DNA of 64,000 nucleotides. Origin: Liolophura sinensis (taxonomy: Eukaryota > Mollusca > Polyplacophora > Chitonida > Chitonidae). Positions 1 through 10,349 of the stretch are shown here, piece by piece (the first letter of the stretch is position 1; each line of letters begins with the position of its first letter). Where the stretch lies: assembly GCF_032854445.1 (NCBI RefSeq), contig NC_088296.1, positions 6,377,435 to 6,441,434 on the forward strand, given 5' to 3'. The notes under the pieces were generated by a model, which did not search any database, had not been told where the DNA came from, and worked only from the letters and a program-made list of their open reading frames with translations. Both the position numbers and the translations under genes were made by a program.

Positions 1-837
1 AATCCTTAAAAAGAGTTCCCCTGATAAAACACTGCATCAGCAAAGCAGGTGCAGTGTTTTGTCGACGTTGTTTTGTTGCATCTGGTCTTGTTACAGATAC
101 GCACAACGTTTGGGCCATCGACATCGTTCGTACAAATTCCCCCACATGTTCGATACAAACTCCACAATGAGACTTGATTCAATACATCAGACAGACAATA
201 AAGCCGTGTGCTACGACAGTTCGGTCGCCGAATACTGCGCAAAGTATCAGCTTTCAGACGTGGAAACAGCTCGACGGTTGGATGGATGATTTGCTCTGAT
301 CACGGTGTTTTGTGGTACCGATGCATTCAGTTTGTATGTGCTCAGAAAAGGTGATCGTTTGACTTCTGGTAATGACTGGTTCGCATTTCATTCCTGCCTA
401 CCGAGATTGCCACGAGTGGGCCGACTGATGGAGAATCACACGCCACATTTGAAGAAAACACAGCTCTTCCCACTCTTCCAAGCTTGGCATTTTTGTACAT
501 TCCCAGCTTATAATGCTTCGTCTAAGCCACGTCATCACATATTAATTTTACATCTTAATTTCATGTAAAATATTGTTTCTAAAGGTCACGTTCGGTTTGC
601 AATAAATTGAATGATTGACTTACTGACTGATGGATTTTTTGATTATTTGATTAATCCAGTGAGTGATTGATAAATTCTTTCCTGCCGGAAGAAACAAATG
701 GTTGATTGATTGATTGATTGATTGATGAGTTTACTCTCTACGACTAATCATTGTCTTATGTTCTTATGAAAACATCGTTTGAACCTTGCCGTTAAAGAAG
801 CACTTCAGTATTCAATGAACTTGATTGTTTGATTGAT
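1..837. other. Intergenic stretch without a supported gene
   Basis: No coding region can be supported. A short cysteine-rich reading frame on the minus strand (6-242) has no splice or start context that I trust and is probably chance. The stretch holds a perfect 11-bp hairpin at 26-60 and a TTGA microsatellite at 702-726. It also has several loose TGATTGA-like runs between 610 and 840. Confidence 0.6.
702..726. repeat. (TTGA)n microsatellite
   Basis: About six uninterrupted tetranucleotide units are read directly. Degenerate TGATTGA words continue on both sides (610-680 and 820-850), so the simple repeat was probably longer and has decayed. Confidence 0.9.
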
Positions 838-1293
838 TCTTTGACTGATATCTGGGAACGGTGTGAAGGATGGCGATTAAGCACCATCTTTTACCCTGAG
901 ACCTTTCAGCGCGACATTTCACCGTCTGTCTTCTCTGTGTTATTGGAGGGTATGGTCTCCAGTGACCTCGATTATACCGTCCGTCACTCAGAAGGGCATT
1001 ACGTGCAGAATCCCAAGGAACTAATGATGTTAGAGAGAGCCCACTCTCCTGACAGCACCCAAGTACTGTCTAATTCTAGCAAAATGCGTTTGTGTGTTAA
1101 AGCATTTCCTGATAAAACGGAAGGGAGAAGCACTAGACGCGATTGCACCGAGAGACCGCGTCTGTGAGCGACGTGTGACACTGGGACAGTCAACCACTAA
1201 CCATTCTGGGCGTACCAAGGCCTGTTGATCTCATTATACATCTAGACTGGTTTAGGCTAGTCGCCCACGAAGCATTAGGCGTGATAAATGAAG
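838..1293 (+). repeat. Rep-B interspersed repeat, copy 1
   Basis: This stretch is clearly similar to the reverse complement of 17851-18310 over about 450 bp. Shared words include CCCAAGTACTGTCTAATTCT, TTTGTGTGTTA and CACTCAGA. The family is unknown to me. I see no terminal inverted repeat, tRNA-like head or transposase remnant. The reading frame at 829-1167 lies inside the repeat and is not conserved in the second copy, so it is not called as a gene. Confidence 0.75.
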
Positions 1294-1440
1294 ATTAAAG
1301 AGAATGCATGAGTAAATGGGTTTTACCAAATATGGAGCTTTTTACAGTGTGTAGAATTAACCCAATAAATAAATTATTATTGTTTTAGCACAAAGTTTTT
1401 GCAATGAGAGATCAAACGCAATAGATATGGTTTTTCAGCA

Positions 1441-1828
1441 GGGTTGCATATTTAGTTTGTATATTGAGTCATGATATTCAGACTGTATATTAAGGTTACA
1501 AATTCGGATTGCATATCCCGGTTATATATTCATTTGTGCATAGCAGGGTTGTATATTAAGGCTGTATATTAAGGTTACAAATTCGGATTGCATATCCCGG
1601 TTGTATATTCATTTATGCATAGCTGGGTTGTATATTAAGGCTTCACATTTGGACTGCATATCCCGGTTATATATTCATTTATGCATAGCTAAGTTGTATA
1701 TTCAGGCTGTATATTAACGTTACACTTTCCGATTGCATACCCCGGTTGTATATTCATTTGTGCAGAGCTAGGTTGTATATTCAGGTTCATATTAAGGTTA
1801 CACACTCGGACTGCATATGCCGGTTGTA
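1441..1828. repeat. 79-bp tandem repeat, left part
   Basis: About 4.7 imperfect units are present. The anchor GGTTACA or its variants recurs at 1494, 1573, 1639, 1718 and 1796, giving spacings of 79, 66, 79 and 78; the short unit lacks about 13 bp. Each unit carries GCATATCCCGGTTGTATATT-like text. The array is broken at 1828 by a Tc1 transposon and resumes at 3270. Confidence 0.85.
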
Positions 1829-3269
1829 AACTGACGGCCAAAAGAAACTTTACAAAAAGTTAAAATTACTTATTTGGCCAAAGCAAAAAACAGGATGACT
1901 GAAGTTTAATATATTGGAAAGACCAATGACTTTAGATATTGAAAGTCTTGAGTAAGAACGGCTTAAGCAGCCCTTAAATCATTTTACAAGTAAACAAACA
2001 GAGCAGGGGTTGAAAAACAGCCATTCCATCTTGGTTAACAATGGGCAGAATATACAAAAAATTTATTATCTTTAAAATCAGTCAATATCAAATCCAATCA
2101 ATATCGCGTGTGGGCACCCCTTGCTTCAATGCATGTAAAAACTCTCAGATGCATGGAAAAAGTCAGTCGTCTGATGAGATGACGTGGGATTCGGATTTAT
2201 CTTGGAGAGCCAATGCCAGTTCTTGTCGGTTCGCTGCAAGGTGTGGCCGTTGTCCTACTCGACGATCCATGATATCCCAAAGGTGTTCTGTGGGGAACAT
2301 ATCTGGGGAACGTGCAACCCACGGCAAGACGTTGACGTCGTTGGCGTCCAGGAAGTTCTGCACAACTCGAGCTGTATGGGGTCTTGCGTTCTCACGTGGT
2401 ACAGGACACGTAGGTTCACGTAGATTATGACCAGAGGTGTCCGTTCCACTCCACAAATCCCACCCCACACTATCACGCTGCCGCCACCAAATGGTACCAC
2501 CCCCTGGACGCATGATGCAGCCGTTAGTTCGCCTCTTCGACGGTAAACTCACTGTCTGCCATCGGCTCGGAACAGGCAGAAGCGGCTTTCATCCGTGAAA
2601 ACAACACGTTGCCAATCACGTCGCTGCCAACAAAGTAAAATTCGAGCTCATTGCAACCTCTGGCGACGATGTTCGGCTCTGTTCAACTGAATGGTCGATG
2701 GGCTCTAATTCCATGAGACATGAGTCTCCTGGACACGGTCTGCCGACTGACCATGTGACCTAAGGAATTGATTGACGATGACGTCACTGTCAGGGAGCGG
2801 TTGCTCAGGTGTAAGGTGTCTTCTCTGGGAGTAGTTACCCTAGGCCTGCCTGCTCTTGCGCTGTCTGTAACGTTGCATCGTTTGACACAGTTACACGAGA
2901 GCAGCCGAAGGTTTTTGCATTGTGGGCATGGGTGGCTCCCATGGATACCATACCCTGGGCCCTCTCCCGTTGTTCTGGAGTCAATCAAGGCATCACATTG
3001 GTGGTTTTTAGTCAGTGTGCAAGTCCAACACACTGTGTGTAACGTTTTTATACACTTATTACATGTGCAGTTGCCGCCATCCATGGGTCAACTGATTTTT
3101 CAACTTTCTTCGTTGTCACAAAACAGTTTCGTGTGGGCGTATATGACGCTTGTCGCACATGGGAATATGCTTCGTACAATGTTTTTCTACAATAATTTGG
3201 TATTAATTTGCTGCAAAGGCTGGTTAAATTTAACTCACGAAGTCGTAAACTTTCTTTTGGCCATCAGTT
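1829..3269 (-). mobile_element. Degenerate Tc1-like DNA transposon with TIRs and TA target duplication
   Basis: The terminal inverted repeats are AACTGACGGCCAAAAGAAAC at the left and, reading inward on the other strand, AACTGATGGCCAAAAGAAAG at the right. They differ at two of 20 positions. Both ends are flanked by TA (1827-1828 and 3270-3271), the target duplication of the Tc1/mariner superfamily. The interior encodes a broken minus-strand transposase. The total length of 1441 bp is normal for a once-autonomous Tc1 element. It is a fossil, unrelated in its TIRs to the intact element at 24681-26212. Confidence 0.85.
2163..2940 (-). pseudogene. Tc1-like transposase pseudogene
   Basis: Tc1 transposase motifs occur in order on the minus strand but in different frames. 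An N-terminal GRPRVTT linker and helix-turn-helix remnant lie in the frame spanning 2683-2940. FTDESRFCLFRADGR, holding the first catalytic aspartate, lies near 2565-2615. A GGGSVIVWGGI box follows near 2475-2500. The block around ENARPHTARVVQNFLDAN and EHLWD lies between 2260 and 2410. The second catalytic aspartate, normally in QDNARPH, reads RENARPH here, so the DDE triad is lost even where the frame is open. At least two frameshifts separate the blocks. No functional protein can be made. Confidence 0.88.
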
Positions 3270-3350
3270 TATTCACTTTGGCAGGCATATTCATATTGCA
3301 TACATTTGCCGTGTATTCATGTTAGAGATTCATGTTGCAGATTCACAATG
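3270..3350. repeat. 79-bp tandem repeat, right remnant beyond the Tc1 insertion
   Basis: The sequence after the right target duplication begins TATTCACTTTGGCAGGCA. This matches the array text TATTCATTTGTGCAGAGC that would be expected after the left junction. It continues with a degenerate GCATATTCATATTGCATAC, so the array continues through the insertion. Confidence 0.65.
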
Positions 3351-4335
3351 GATGGTTTCCCCCTTTGGTTCTGTCTAGTGTTTCCTCGCAAATAAATGCG
3401 ACGTCCATCATATAACTCAGTTATTGCTGAGTGCAACGCCAAAGGGCACAAAAACATTCATCCATGTACGGAACATTGTTGTCACGTTATTGCACTGCGA
3501 AAATAAGTACAAATGTTAATATGGTGTCTCCTTTTGAAAGCTTCCAAATCACTGTCCAGTGAGATTGCTGAGTTATTGCTTAACTAAATGTGAGTCCAGA
3601 GAAAATGAATTAGAAACCCAGAACAGGCTTCTCACATGAGAAATCATACCACAGGAAGAAAATGCAGTAAATTCACGAAAGTCCATTACACTTGATGTGT
3701 ACAAAAATGCAGCAGAGAAGAGATAATCATCGCTGTAACGTTTGCCTCAGGGAGAAATGTGTACGTCCAGTAGCTGGTGTTTGCGCTGTGCACGACGATT
3801 CAGCATCGGCTGTATGTTTGATCCGCTTAACATTGGCTTTACAGATGCGTGTGAGTGTGGGATGCGTGAAAACTCGAAATGCTTTCTTGAGGCAACTTAC
3901 AGGGCAGCATAAAACCTGTCGGCAGCAGATTGAAATCGCAAGGAATGCTTTGATGGCTTAGTGAACTTGCATATTGACTTGGTCTTGGTCTTGATGAAAG
4001 ATCGAAATTGATCATGTTTTGATAGAGTAGACAAATATATTTCTCACACAACTTGTAGTTAGGTGAGTTAGACAACACGTGCAATGACGATTCCTATCTG
4101 GTAACAATCAAAGACGGTCCTCTTGCATTTCAATTTCAGTAGAACTGGAATTCTATAAATCTACGCGTCGCGATATACGTATTCGCATGATAATCATTCA
4201 CAGGAATGGACGCTTTGGGTCAATAATCGCAGGCCCAATTTGTACATCAAATGTGATGACAACACAGCAGTTTGAGTAATTCTAGACCAGTAAATTGCAA
4301 TTAACATCACTGCATTTTTTTTGCCTAATTCTGCT
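3351..4335. other. Stretch without a recognised gene or repeat
   Basis: Reading frames here stay under 90 codons and show no family motif. One short palindromic word, ACTCAGTTATTGCTGAGT, lies near 3415-3435. I see nothing else to annotate. Confidence 0.55.
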
Positions 4336-4622
4336 TATGTCATGGCGCTAGAAAGTGTGTAAATTGTTACCATTTATACATTTACATGAACAGTTAGAAT
4401 AAAAGCCTGACTGAGGTAAATTGACAATAGGCAGTATTTTACGGGTTACGTGTGAACATTTGCTGACTATTACAATGTCGTCCATGCTCTGGTTTTACTC
4501 TCTGTGGTGTACGACTATCATACTGTTGTCGCTGCTCTGTGTTTTCTCTCTATGCTGTACGACTATCACACTGTTGTCGATTCTTTGGTTTTATTCTCTA
4601 TGCTGTACGTCTTTAATTATAC
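4336..4622 (-). repeat. Rep-C dispersed repeat, long copy with internal triplication
   Basis: On the minus strand it reads GTACAGCATAGAGAATAAAA, then CAGAGCAGCGACAACAGTGT, then a GTGTGATAG-like head, GTCACACGTAACC-like core, TTTACCTCAGT, TTTTATTCTAACTGTTCATG and finally GAATTAGGCAAAA. This is the fullest Rep-C copy in the window. The first part, from GTACAGCATA to GATAGTC, is repeated three times at about 58 bp. No coding capacity or terminal inverted repeat is evident, and the class is unknown. Confidence 0.7.
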
Positions 4623-4918
4623 CAGTCCAAAAAAAAAATAAGTTTAAAAACAGTTTAAAATTATTTAAAATATCTGTTCCAGTTGCGATTTGATTCGCAG
4701 CTGTTCACATATCCAACATATCAACTGTCTTAGATAATTCATACAGCGTTTGTTTATTGTGAAAAAAAGATTCAGAAAATCTGCCAAGTCCTTTCAATTC
4801 ATCTTACTTATTTCTAATAAGTAAGAGACTTATTTCTAATTGTTATTACAAAATTTAACAAACAAATGGAAAAGGTGTTTGGAGGAGCATTCTCGTGAAA
4901 GAAGTGCTTGTATATACG

Positions 4919-5062
4919 GTATTTATTTATTTGATTGGTGTTTTACGCCGTATTCAAGATTATTTCACTTACATTACGGCCGCCAGCATTACGGTGGGAG
5001 GAAACCGGACATAGCCTGGGAGAAACCCAGGACCAGCCGCATGTTGCTGTAAGACCTTCCCA
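4919..5062 (-). mobile_element. SINE-A, 5'-truncated copy
   Basis: The plus strand reads the complement of the SINE 3' half: TTTATTTATTTGATTGGTGT, TTTTACGCCGTATTCAAGA, CGGCCGCCAGCATTACGG and GGAGAAACCCAGGACC. The tRNA-like head is absent. The orientation is assigned from the complete copy at 10350-10612. Confidence 0.88.
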
Positions 5063-5329
5063 TGGGATATATTGTAGGCTACCTGTCTAAACGACATGCG
5101 TTACTATGATACTTACAATCTAATTTGCCTACAGTTACATTTTTATGCAACCGATCTACCGGTTAAAGTATTAAGTACAAACCATCACGCCAGAGAAATC
5201 TGAAGTGAAAGGCAGCATTTATTTTACAGCATATTTCGCAGAATATTTAATCTTCGTTTCAAATTAGTGGTCTTCAAAGACTATCATAAAGACTACATGA
5301 GCGTCATCGGCCGCTTCTTGTCACCAAGG

Positions 5330-7437
5330 CTCCAGAAACAGTCAGAGCGAGAGAGAACAAATGGAACGGGTTGTCATCAACGCTCCGGAAACAGTCAGAG
5401 CGAGAGAAAAAAATGGGACGGATTGTCATCAAGGCTGCAGAAAAAGTCAAAGCGAGAAACACAAATGGGACGGATTGTCATCAAGGCTGCAGAAACAGTC
5501 AGAGTGAGAGGAACAAATGGAGTGGATTGTCATCAAGGCTACAGAAACAGTCAGAGCGAGAGAAACCAATGGGACGGATTGTCAGCAAGGCTGCAGAAAC
5601 AGTCAGAGTGAGAGGAACAAATGGAGTGGATTGTCATCAAGGCTGCAGAAACAGTCAAAACGAGAGACACAAATGGAGTGGATTGTCATCAAGGCTGCAG
5701 AAAAAGTCAAAGCGAGAAATACAAATGGGACGGATTGTCAGCAAGGCTGCAGAAAAAGTCAAAGCGAGAAATACAAATGGGACAGATTGTCATCAAGGCT
5801 GCAGAAACAGTCAAAGCGAGAAACACAAATGGGACGGATTGTCATCAAGGCTGCAGAAAAAGTCAAAGCGAGAAATACAAATGGGACGGATTGTCAGCAA
5901 GGCTGCAGAAAAAGTCAAAGCGAGAAATACAAATGGGACGGATTGTCATCAAGGCTGCAGAAACAGTCAAAGCGAGAAACACAAATGGGACGGATTGTCA
6001 TCAAGGCTGCAGAAACAGTCAAAGCGAGAAATACAAATGGGACGGATTGTTTTCAAGGTTCCAGAAACAGTCAGAGCGAGAGAAACAAATGGAGTGGATT
6101 GTCATCAAGGCTGCAGAAAGAGTCAGAGTGAGAGGAACAAATGGGACAGATTGTCATCAAGGCTGCAGAAAGAGTCAGAGCGAGAGGAACAAATGGGACA
6201 GATTGCCATCAAGGCTGCAGAAACAGTCAAAGCGAGAGGAACAAATGGGACAGATTGTCATCAAGGCTGCAGAAAGAATCAGAGCGAGAGGAACAAATGG
6301 GACGGATTGCCATCAAGGCTGCAGAAAGAGTCAGAGCGAGAGGAACAAATGGGACGGATTGTCATCAAGGCTGCAGAAAGAGTCAGAGCGAGAGGAACAA
6401 ATGGGACAGATTGCCATCAAGGCTGCAGAAAGAGTCAGAGCGAGAGAAACAAATGGAGTGGATTGTCATCAAGGCTGCAGAAACAGTCAGAGCGAGAGAA
6501 ACAAATGGGACAGATTGTCATCAAGGCTGCAGAAACAGTCAGAGCGAGAGGAACAAATGGGACAGATTGCCATCAAGGCTGCAGAAAGAGTCAGAGCGAG
6601 AGAAACAAATGGAGTGGATTGTCATCAAGGCTGCAGAAACAGTCAGAGTGAGAGGAACAAATGGGACGGATTGTCATCAAGGCTGCAGAAAGAGTCAGAG
6701 CGAGAGGAACAAATGGGACAGATTGCCATCAAGGCTGCAGAAAGAGTCAGAGCGAGAGAAACAAATGGAGTGGATTGTCATCAAGGCTGCAGAAACAGTC
6801 AGAGCGAGAGAAACAAATGGAGTGGATTGTCATCAAGGCTGCAGAAACAGTCAGAGTGAGAGGAACAAATGGGGCAGATTGCCATCAAGGCTGCAGAAAG
6901 AGTCAGAGCGAGAGAAACAAATGGAGTGGATTGTCATCAAGGCTGCAGAAACAGTCAGAGTGAGAGGAACAAATGGGACAGATTGCCATCAAGGCTGCAG
7001 AAAGAGTCAGAGCGAGAGAAACAAATGGAGTGGATTGTCATCAAGGCTGCAGAAACAGTCAGAGTGAGAGGAACAAATGGGACGGATTGTCATCAAGGCT
7101 ACAAAAACAGTCAGAGTGAGAGGAACAAAGGGGACAGATTGCCATCAAGGCTGCAGAAAGAGTCAGAGCGAGAGGAACAAATGGCACGGGCTGTTTTCAA
7201 GGTTACAGAAACAGTCAGAGTGAAAGGAACAAATGGGACGGATTGTCATCAAGGCTACAAAAACAGTCAGAGTGAGAGGAACAAATGGGACGGGTTGTCA
7301 TCAAGGCTGCAGAAAGAGTCAGAGCGAGAGGAACAAATGGCACGGGCTGTTTTCAAGGTTACAGAAACAGTCAGAGGGAAAGGAACAAATGGGACGGATT
7401 GTCATCAAGGCCGCAGAAACAGTCAGAGCGAGAGAAT
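5330..7437. repeat. 52-bp minisatellite, about 40 units
   Basis: The unit contains CATCAAGGCTGCAGAAACAG, TCAGAGCGAGAGAAACAAAT and GGGACGGATTGT, 52 bp in all. Variants recur (AAACAGTC/AAAGAGTC/AAAAAGTC; GGAACAAAT/GAAACAAAT; GACGGATT/GACAGATT/AGTGGATT) and their order suggests local multi-unit duplications. Since 52 is one more than a multiple of three, each plus frame cycles through the same 52-residue repeat. This creates several overlapping frames of up to 426 codons. No splice sites, upstream start context or non-repetitive domain is seen, so I treat it as non-coding. Confidence 0.93.
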
Positions 7438-7589
7438 GAACTTCTCTGTCTTAATAACATATATTTTGCGCGCAATTTAAAACAGACGTTGTAGTAAGCC
7501 AGTGTGAGTGCATGCGGAGCTGTGTTGTCCTTTGCCTGTTCAGCCCTATCTGGTTACAGAGCTTATCACGGATGATTTACAACACAACA

Positions 7590-7951
7590 AGTCCACACAA
7601 AGGCCATTGACCACAGACTCACACAAGGATGGTCCGGATACCATCTCATGAAGTCTTAATACGTCCTCCTGTGAAGTAAACCTTAGTGACGTGAGTGCTG
7701 CAGACAACTAATGAAATTGCCTGCCCACATCAACTAGACCATTAATATAATAGTGGCATTATGTCCACAACAGCCGATGTCAATAGTCTCATAAAGCTCC
7801 TGTATTTATTGGTTCTAGGAAACATCTATATGATCAAATATTATCAATAATGCACGTTATTATTATTATTAATAATAATAAGAAGGCCTACTGAATTGGT
7901 TCTAAATTCATAGGCTGGTGCACAAACCTGGTTTCAATCCAGATGAGGTGC
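7590..7951 (-). repeat. Rep-D dispersed repeat, inverted copy
   Basis: Its reverse complement matches 22030-22690 in blocks. Shared text includes GCCGATGTCAATAGTCTCAT, AAGCTCCTGTATTTATTGGT, ATATGATCAAATATT and CTACTGAATTGGTT. A TAT/AAT simple repeat (7859-7881) sits inside. A SINE-A copy follows directly at 7952, and the 22-kb copy has a SINE-A head at the same place. Confidence 0.75.
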
Positions 7952-8165
7952 ATGTGTGACCGAGTGGTGAGCGTCAGAGCGCATGGCAATGACACAGGGG
8001 CCTCTAAGCATTGCGATGGCTTCTTCTGAGGCTGTACAAAGGTAGCTCTGTCAGCAGCCTACAGATTGTCGTGGCCTTCCCCATGTTTGGTTCCCTGCCA
8101 CCATAATGTTAATCCGAATCGTCTGAAGTATTCTTAAATACGGCTTATAGCTCAAATCATACAAA
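7952..8165 (+). mobile_element. SINE-A, diverged near-full-length copy
   Basis: It starts with a tRNA-like box A (TGTGACCGAGTGGTGAGCG). It continues with GACACAGGGGCCTCTAAGCA, GCTCTGTCAGCAGCCTACAG, CCACCATAATGTTAATCC and a degenerate 3' end, GTATTCTTAAATACGGCTTA. It is more diverged than most SINE-A copies here, so the insertion is probably old. Confidence 0.75.
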
Positions 8166-8699
8166 TAACTAAAATAACATTATGCAAATGATGCTATATA
8201 CAGTTTGAGATGTTCCTTACAAACTTTTTGACATCTTCAAACCAGATCGACTCTACTATATTCAACATTATACATTTTTCTTCACAAAAGGAGTTTGTTT
8301 GCTTAGTTTAAATGCAAATTTTATAAAAATGCAAAGTGTTTATGAACTTCCGGCCTTCTAATGAATATAAATTACCCTGTATCAGATTATGAGTTTTAAA
8401 ATTTTCAAAACCACAAATGCGCAGAAAATCACGTAAATGTGACCACGCCTTTTACCATTATTGCTGATTTCTTTCTTTCAATAATGTTAAAAAACGAAGT
8501 GTTCATGAACTTGCGTTCTTCGCATGAATAGAAATTAGGCCGTATGACGGCTTCAAATTTTGGCTTCCAAGACCCAAAACGTGTGGAAATTCTCATACCA
8601 AATCCACACAAGCTTAGTGAACACCTTGATCTATCATGGAAGCTAGGCAAAGCAGTGATAGATGAATTTCGTAGTCTAAAGACTTATGGCACTATGACT
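8166..8699. other. Unclassified stretch with a diverged internal duplication
   Basis: The text around 8325-8425 (AAAGTGTTTATGAACTTCCG, then TTCTAATGAATATAAATTA) is echoed at about 8488-8590 (GAAGTGTTCATGAACTTGCG, then TTCGCATGAATAGAAATTA). This suggests an old tandem duplication with a period near 160 bp. The two opposed short reading frames at 8429-8726 are not recognisable. Confidence 0.5.
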
Positions 8700-8795
8700 A
8701 AAACCAGAGTAGCGACCACAGTGTGATAGATGGCAGATGATCACACGTAACCAGTGAAATACGGTCCGTTATCATTTAGGTACAGAAATGCAACG
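8700..8795 (+). repeat. Rep-C fragment
   Basis: It carries the Rep-C core: ACCACAGTGTGATAGATGGC, GATCACACGTAACCAGTGAA and ATACGGTCCGTTATCATTTA. Upstream ACCAGAGTAGC matches the CCAGAGCAGC of longer copies. It is truncated after the core. Confidence 0.75.
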
Positions 8796-8887
8796 GTGTT
8801 GTTATTGCAATGTATTGACACTGGTCTAGAAACACTCAGAATATTGTATTTCTACTACATTTAGCATATAACCACATTAAAACAATA

Positions 8888-9015
8888 CAAAGGGTCAAAG
8901 GGTCAAAGGGTCATTTACAGCATCAACGGTGCGGGGATGCACTGGAAGCCGGAATCGAACTTTCGGTGCCATGCTTTAAAGGCTTGTAGCCATTAACGAT
9001 TCCGCCAACCTCATA
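8888..9015 (-). mobile_element. tRNA-derived repeat head with (AAGGGTC)n tail
   Basis: On the minus strand GAGGTTGGCGGAATCGTTAA resembles a tRNA box A region, and AGTTCGATTCCGGCTTC is a near-consensus box B (GGTTCRANTCC). The spacing suits a tRNA or tRNA-like pseudogene. It ends in about three heptamer repeats (AAGGGTC on the plus strand, 8890-8912). I favour a SINE head or tRNA pseudogene over a functional tRNA because I cannot fold a clean acceptor stem. Confidence 0.5.
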
Positions 9016-9640
9016 GAAGAGATAAAAAGTAAAATGCCTCAGTCTTCCATGAAACCACACGAAGTAGACGTGTCGTGGGAAGAATTAAAGGGAAAGGGTA
9101 ATTTGCCGGAAACAGAATGACGTCAAACACACTTGAAGCAAAGAAACGTTACCTCCTTTTATACTTAGCCAATGGGACAGATAAAAGCTGTCAAACGTCT
9201 TCAATACGACCCACTACTCTTTGGGGGTGTTACACTAAAGGCCGCTTTTTGGGGAGCGTGGGAGGGGTGGGCGGAGGGATGAGGTTTGGGTAATGACTCG
9301 TGTTCTGTTCAGAGAATCTCTGGAAATGACAGGAGTTGTTTACGCCTATGAAGCTGATGAGTTGGCGTGAAGTCGCGATAACCTTTGTACAAACGCAGAC
9401 AGGCATTAAAATTGTGTCACATCGGTCAGAGACGGAAAACGTCTGTCAAACTATTAGCGATGGGAATCCGTTCATTAGGGAAGAAACCGTTGAAAAGTTG
9501 ACACATGCACATGCTGAGGAAAGATTGTTGTCTTGCAAACTATGCCACAATGTGGTTGGTTTTATTAACATAGGATAATAGTTAAACCAGACGTGTCATC
9601 TTAACATTCTGTCACCGCCTGTGACAACAGATTTGTGTGC
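9016..9640. other. Stretch without a recognised feature
   Basis: Short reading frames only; the longest, 9336-9578 on the plus strand, has no recognisable motif. A G-rich patch lies near 9250-9290. Nothing further can be supported. Confidence 0.5.
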
Positions 9641-10080
9641 CTATGTAATAAATTGCTTGTGTCACTCTCTGCGTCAAATTGCTTGTGTCACTTTCTGTGT
9701 CAATTTGCATGCACCAATTGTTTTGTCCAATTTCTTGGGTTATGTGATCTGCCAAATTGTTTGTGTCATTCTCTGTGTCAGATTACATGCACCATTTATT
9801 TTGTCGAATCATTTGGGTCATGTGTTGCGTGAAATTGCTTGTGTTACTCTCTGTGTGAAATTGCTTACACCAATTAATATGTCAAATTCTTTGGGTCACT
9901 TGCTGTGTCAAATTGCTTGTGTCACTCTCTGTGTCAAATTATTTGTGTAACTCTCCGTGTCAAATTGCTTGTGTTGCTATCTGTGTCAAATTACTTGCAC
10001 AAATTATTTTGTGAAATTGCTTGGGTTACATTCTGTGTCAAATTGTTTGTGTCACTCTCTGTGTTAAATTACTTGACATC
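9641..10080. repeat. 26-bp minisatellite with 78-bp superstructure
   Basis: The unit TCAAATTGCTTGTGTCACTC plus TCTGTG recurs imperfectly for about 17 units. Every third unit is more diverged (CATGCACCAATT and similar, then TTTCTTGGGT), giving a 78-bp period. In the plus frame this reads as an imperfect 26-residue repeat. The mechanism is the same as for the 52-bp array: a period that is not a multiple of three yields a long apparent reading frame. I treat it as non-coding. Confidence 0.85.
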
Positions 10081-10349
10081 TTGCCATATGTCAAGTATCG
10101 CTTGCTGGCCATAATTTTATTGTGTATTCTTGAGCAGAGAGAAGGTGATTGTCGATGGAGAAAGTGGAAAGAGGGGGAAAATGAAAAATGTTTCATGAAT
10201 AGCTATTTCTCCTCGTAATGGAGGATACATGTATTAGGCTGAAGTTTATATCTACGACATCAATTTACACCGACTGTGTTGCATACATTGGCAATGACAA
10301 AGACTTAGTGATACAGACCACACACAAATATCAATATTTATTTAATTAT

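Noticed and set aside
6-242. A cysteine-rich minus-strand frame resembling a secreted domain
   Set aside because: Cysteine spacing matches no domain I know. A plus-strand frame overlaps it, and the perfect hairpin at 26-60 lies inside it.
5371-7067. Overlapping plus-strand frames of 426, 412 and 308 codons
   Set aside because: All lie inside the 52-bp minisatellite and are register shifts of the same cyclic repeat.
8890-8912. Nuclear-receptor direct-repeat element (GGGTCA repeats)
   Set aside because: The heptamers sit at the tail of a tRNA-derived repeat and are better explained as its simple-repeat tail.
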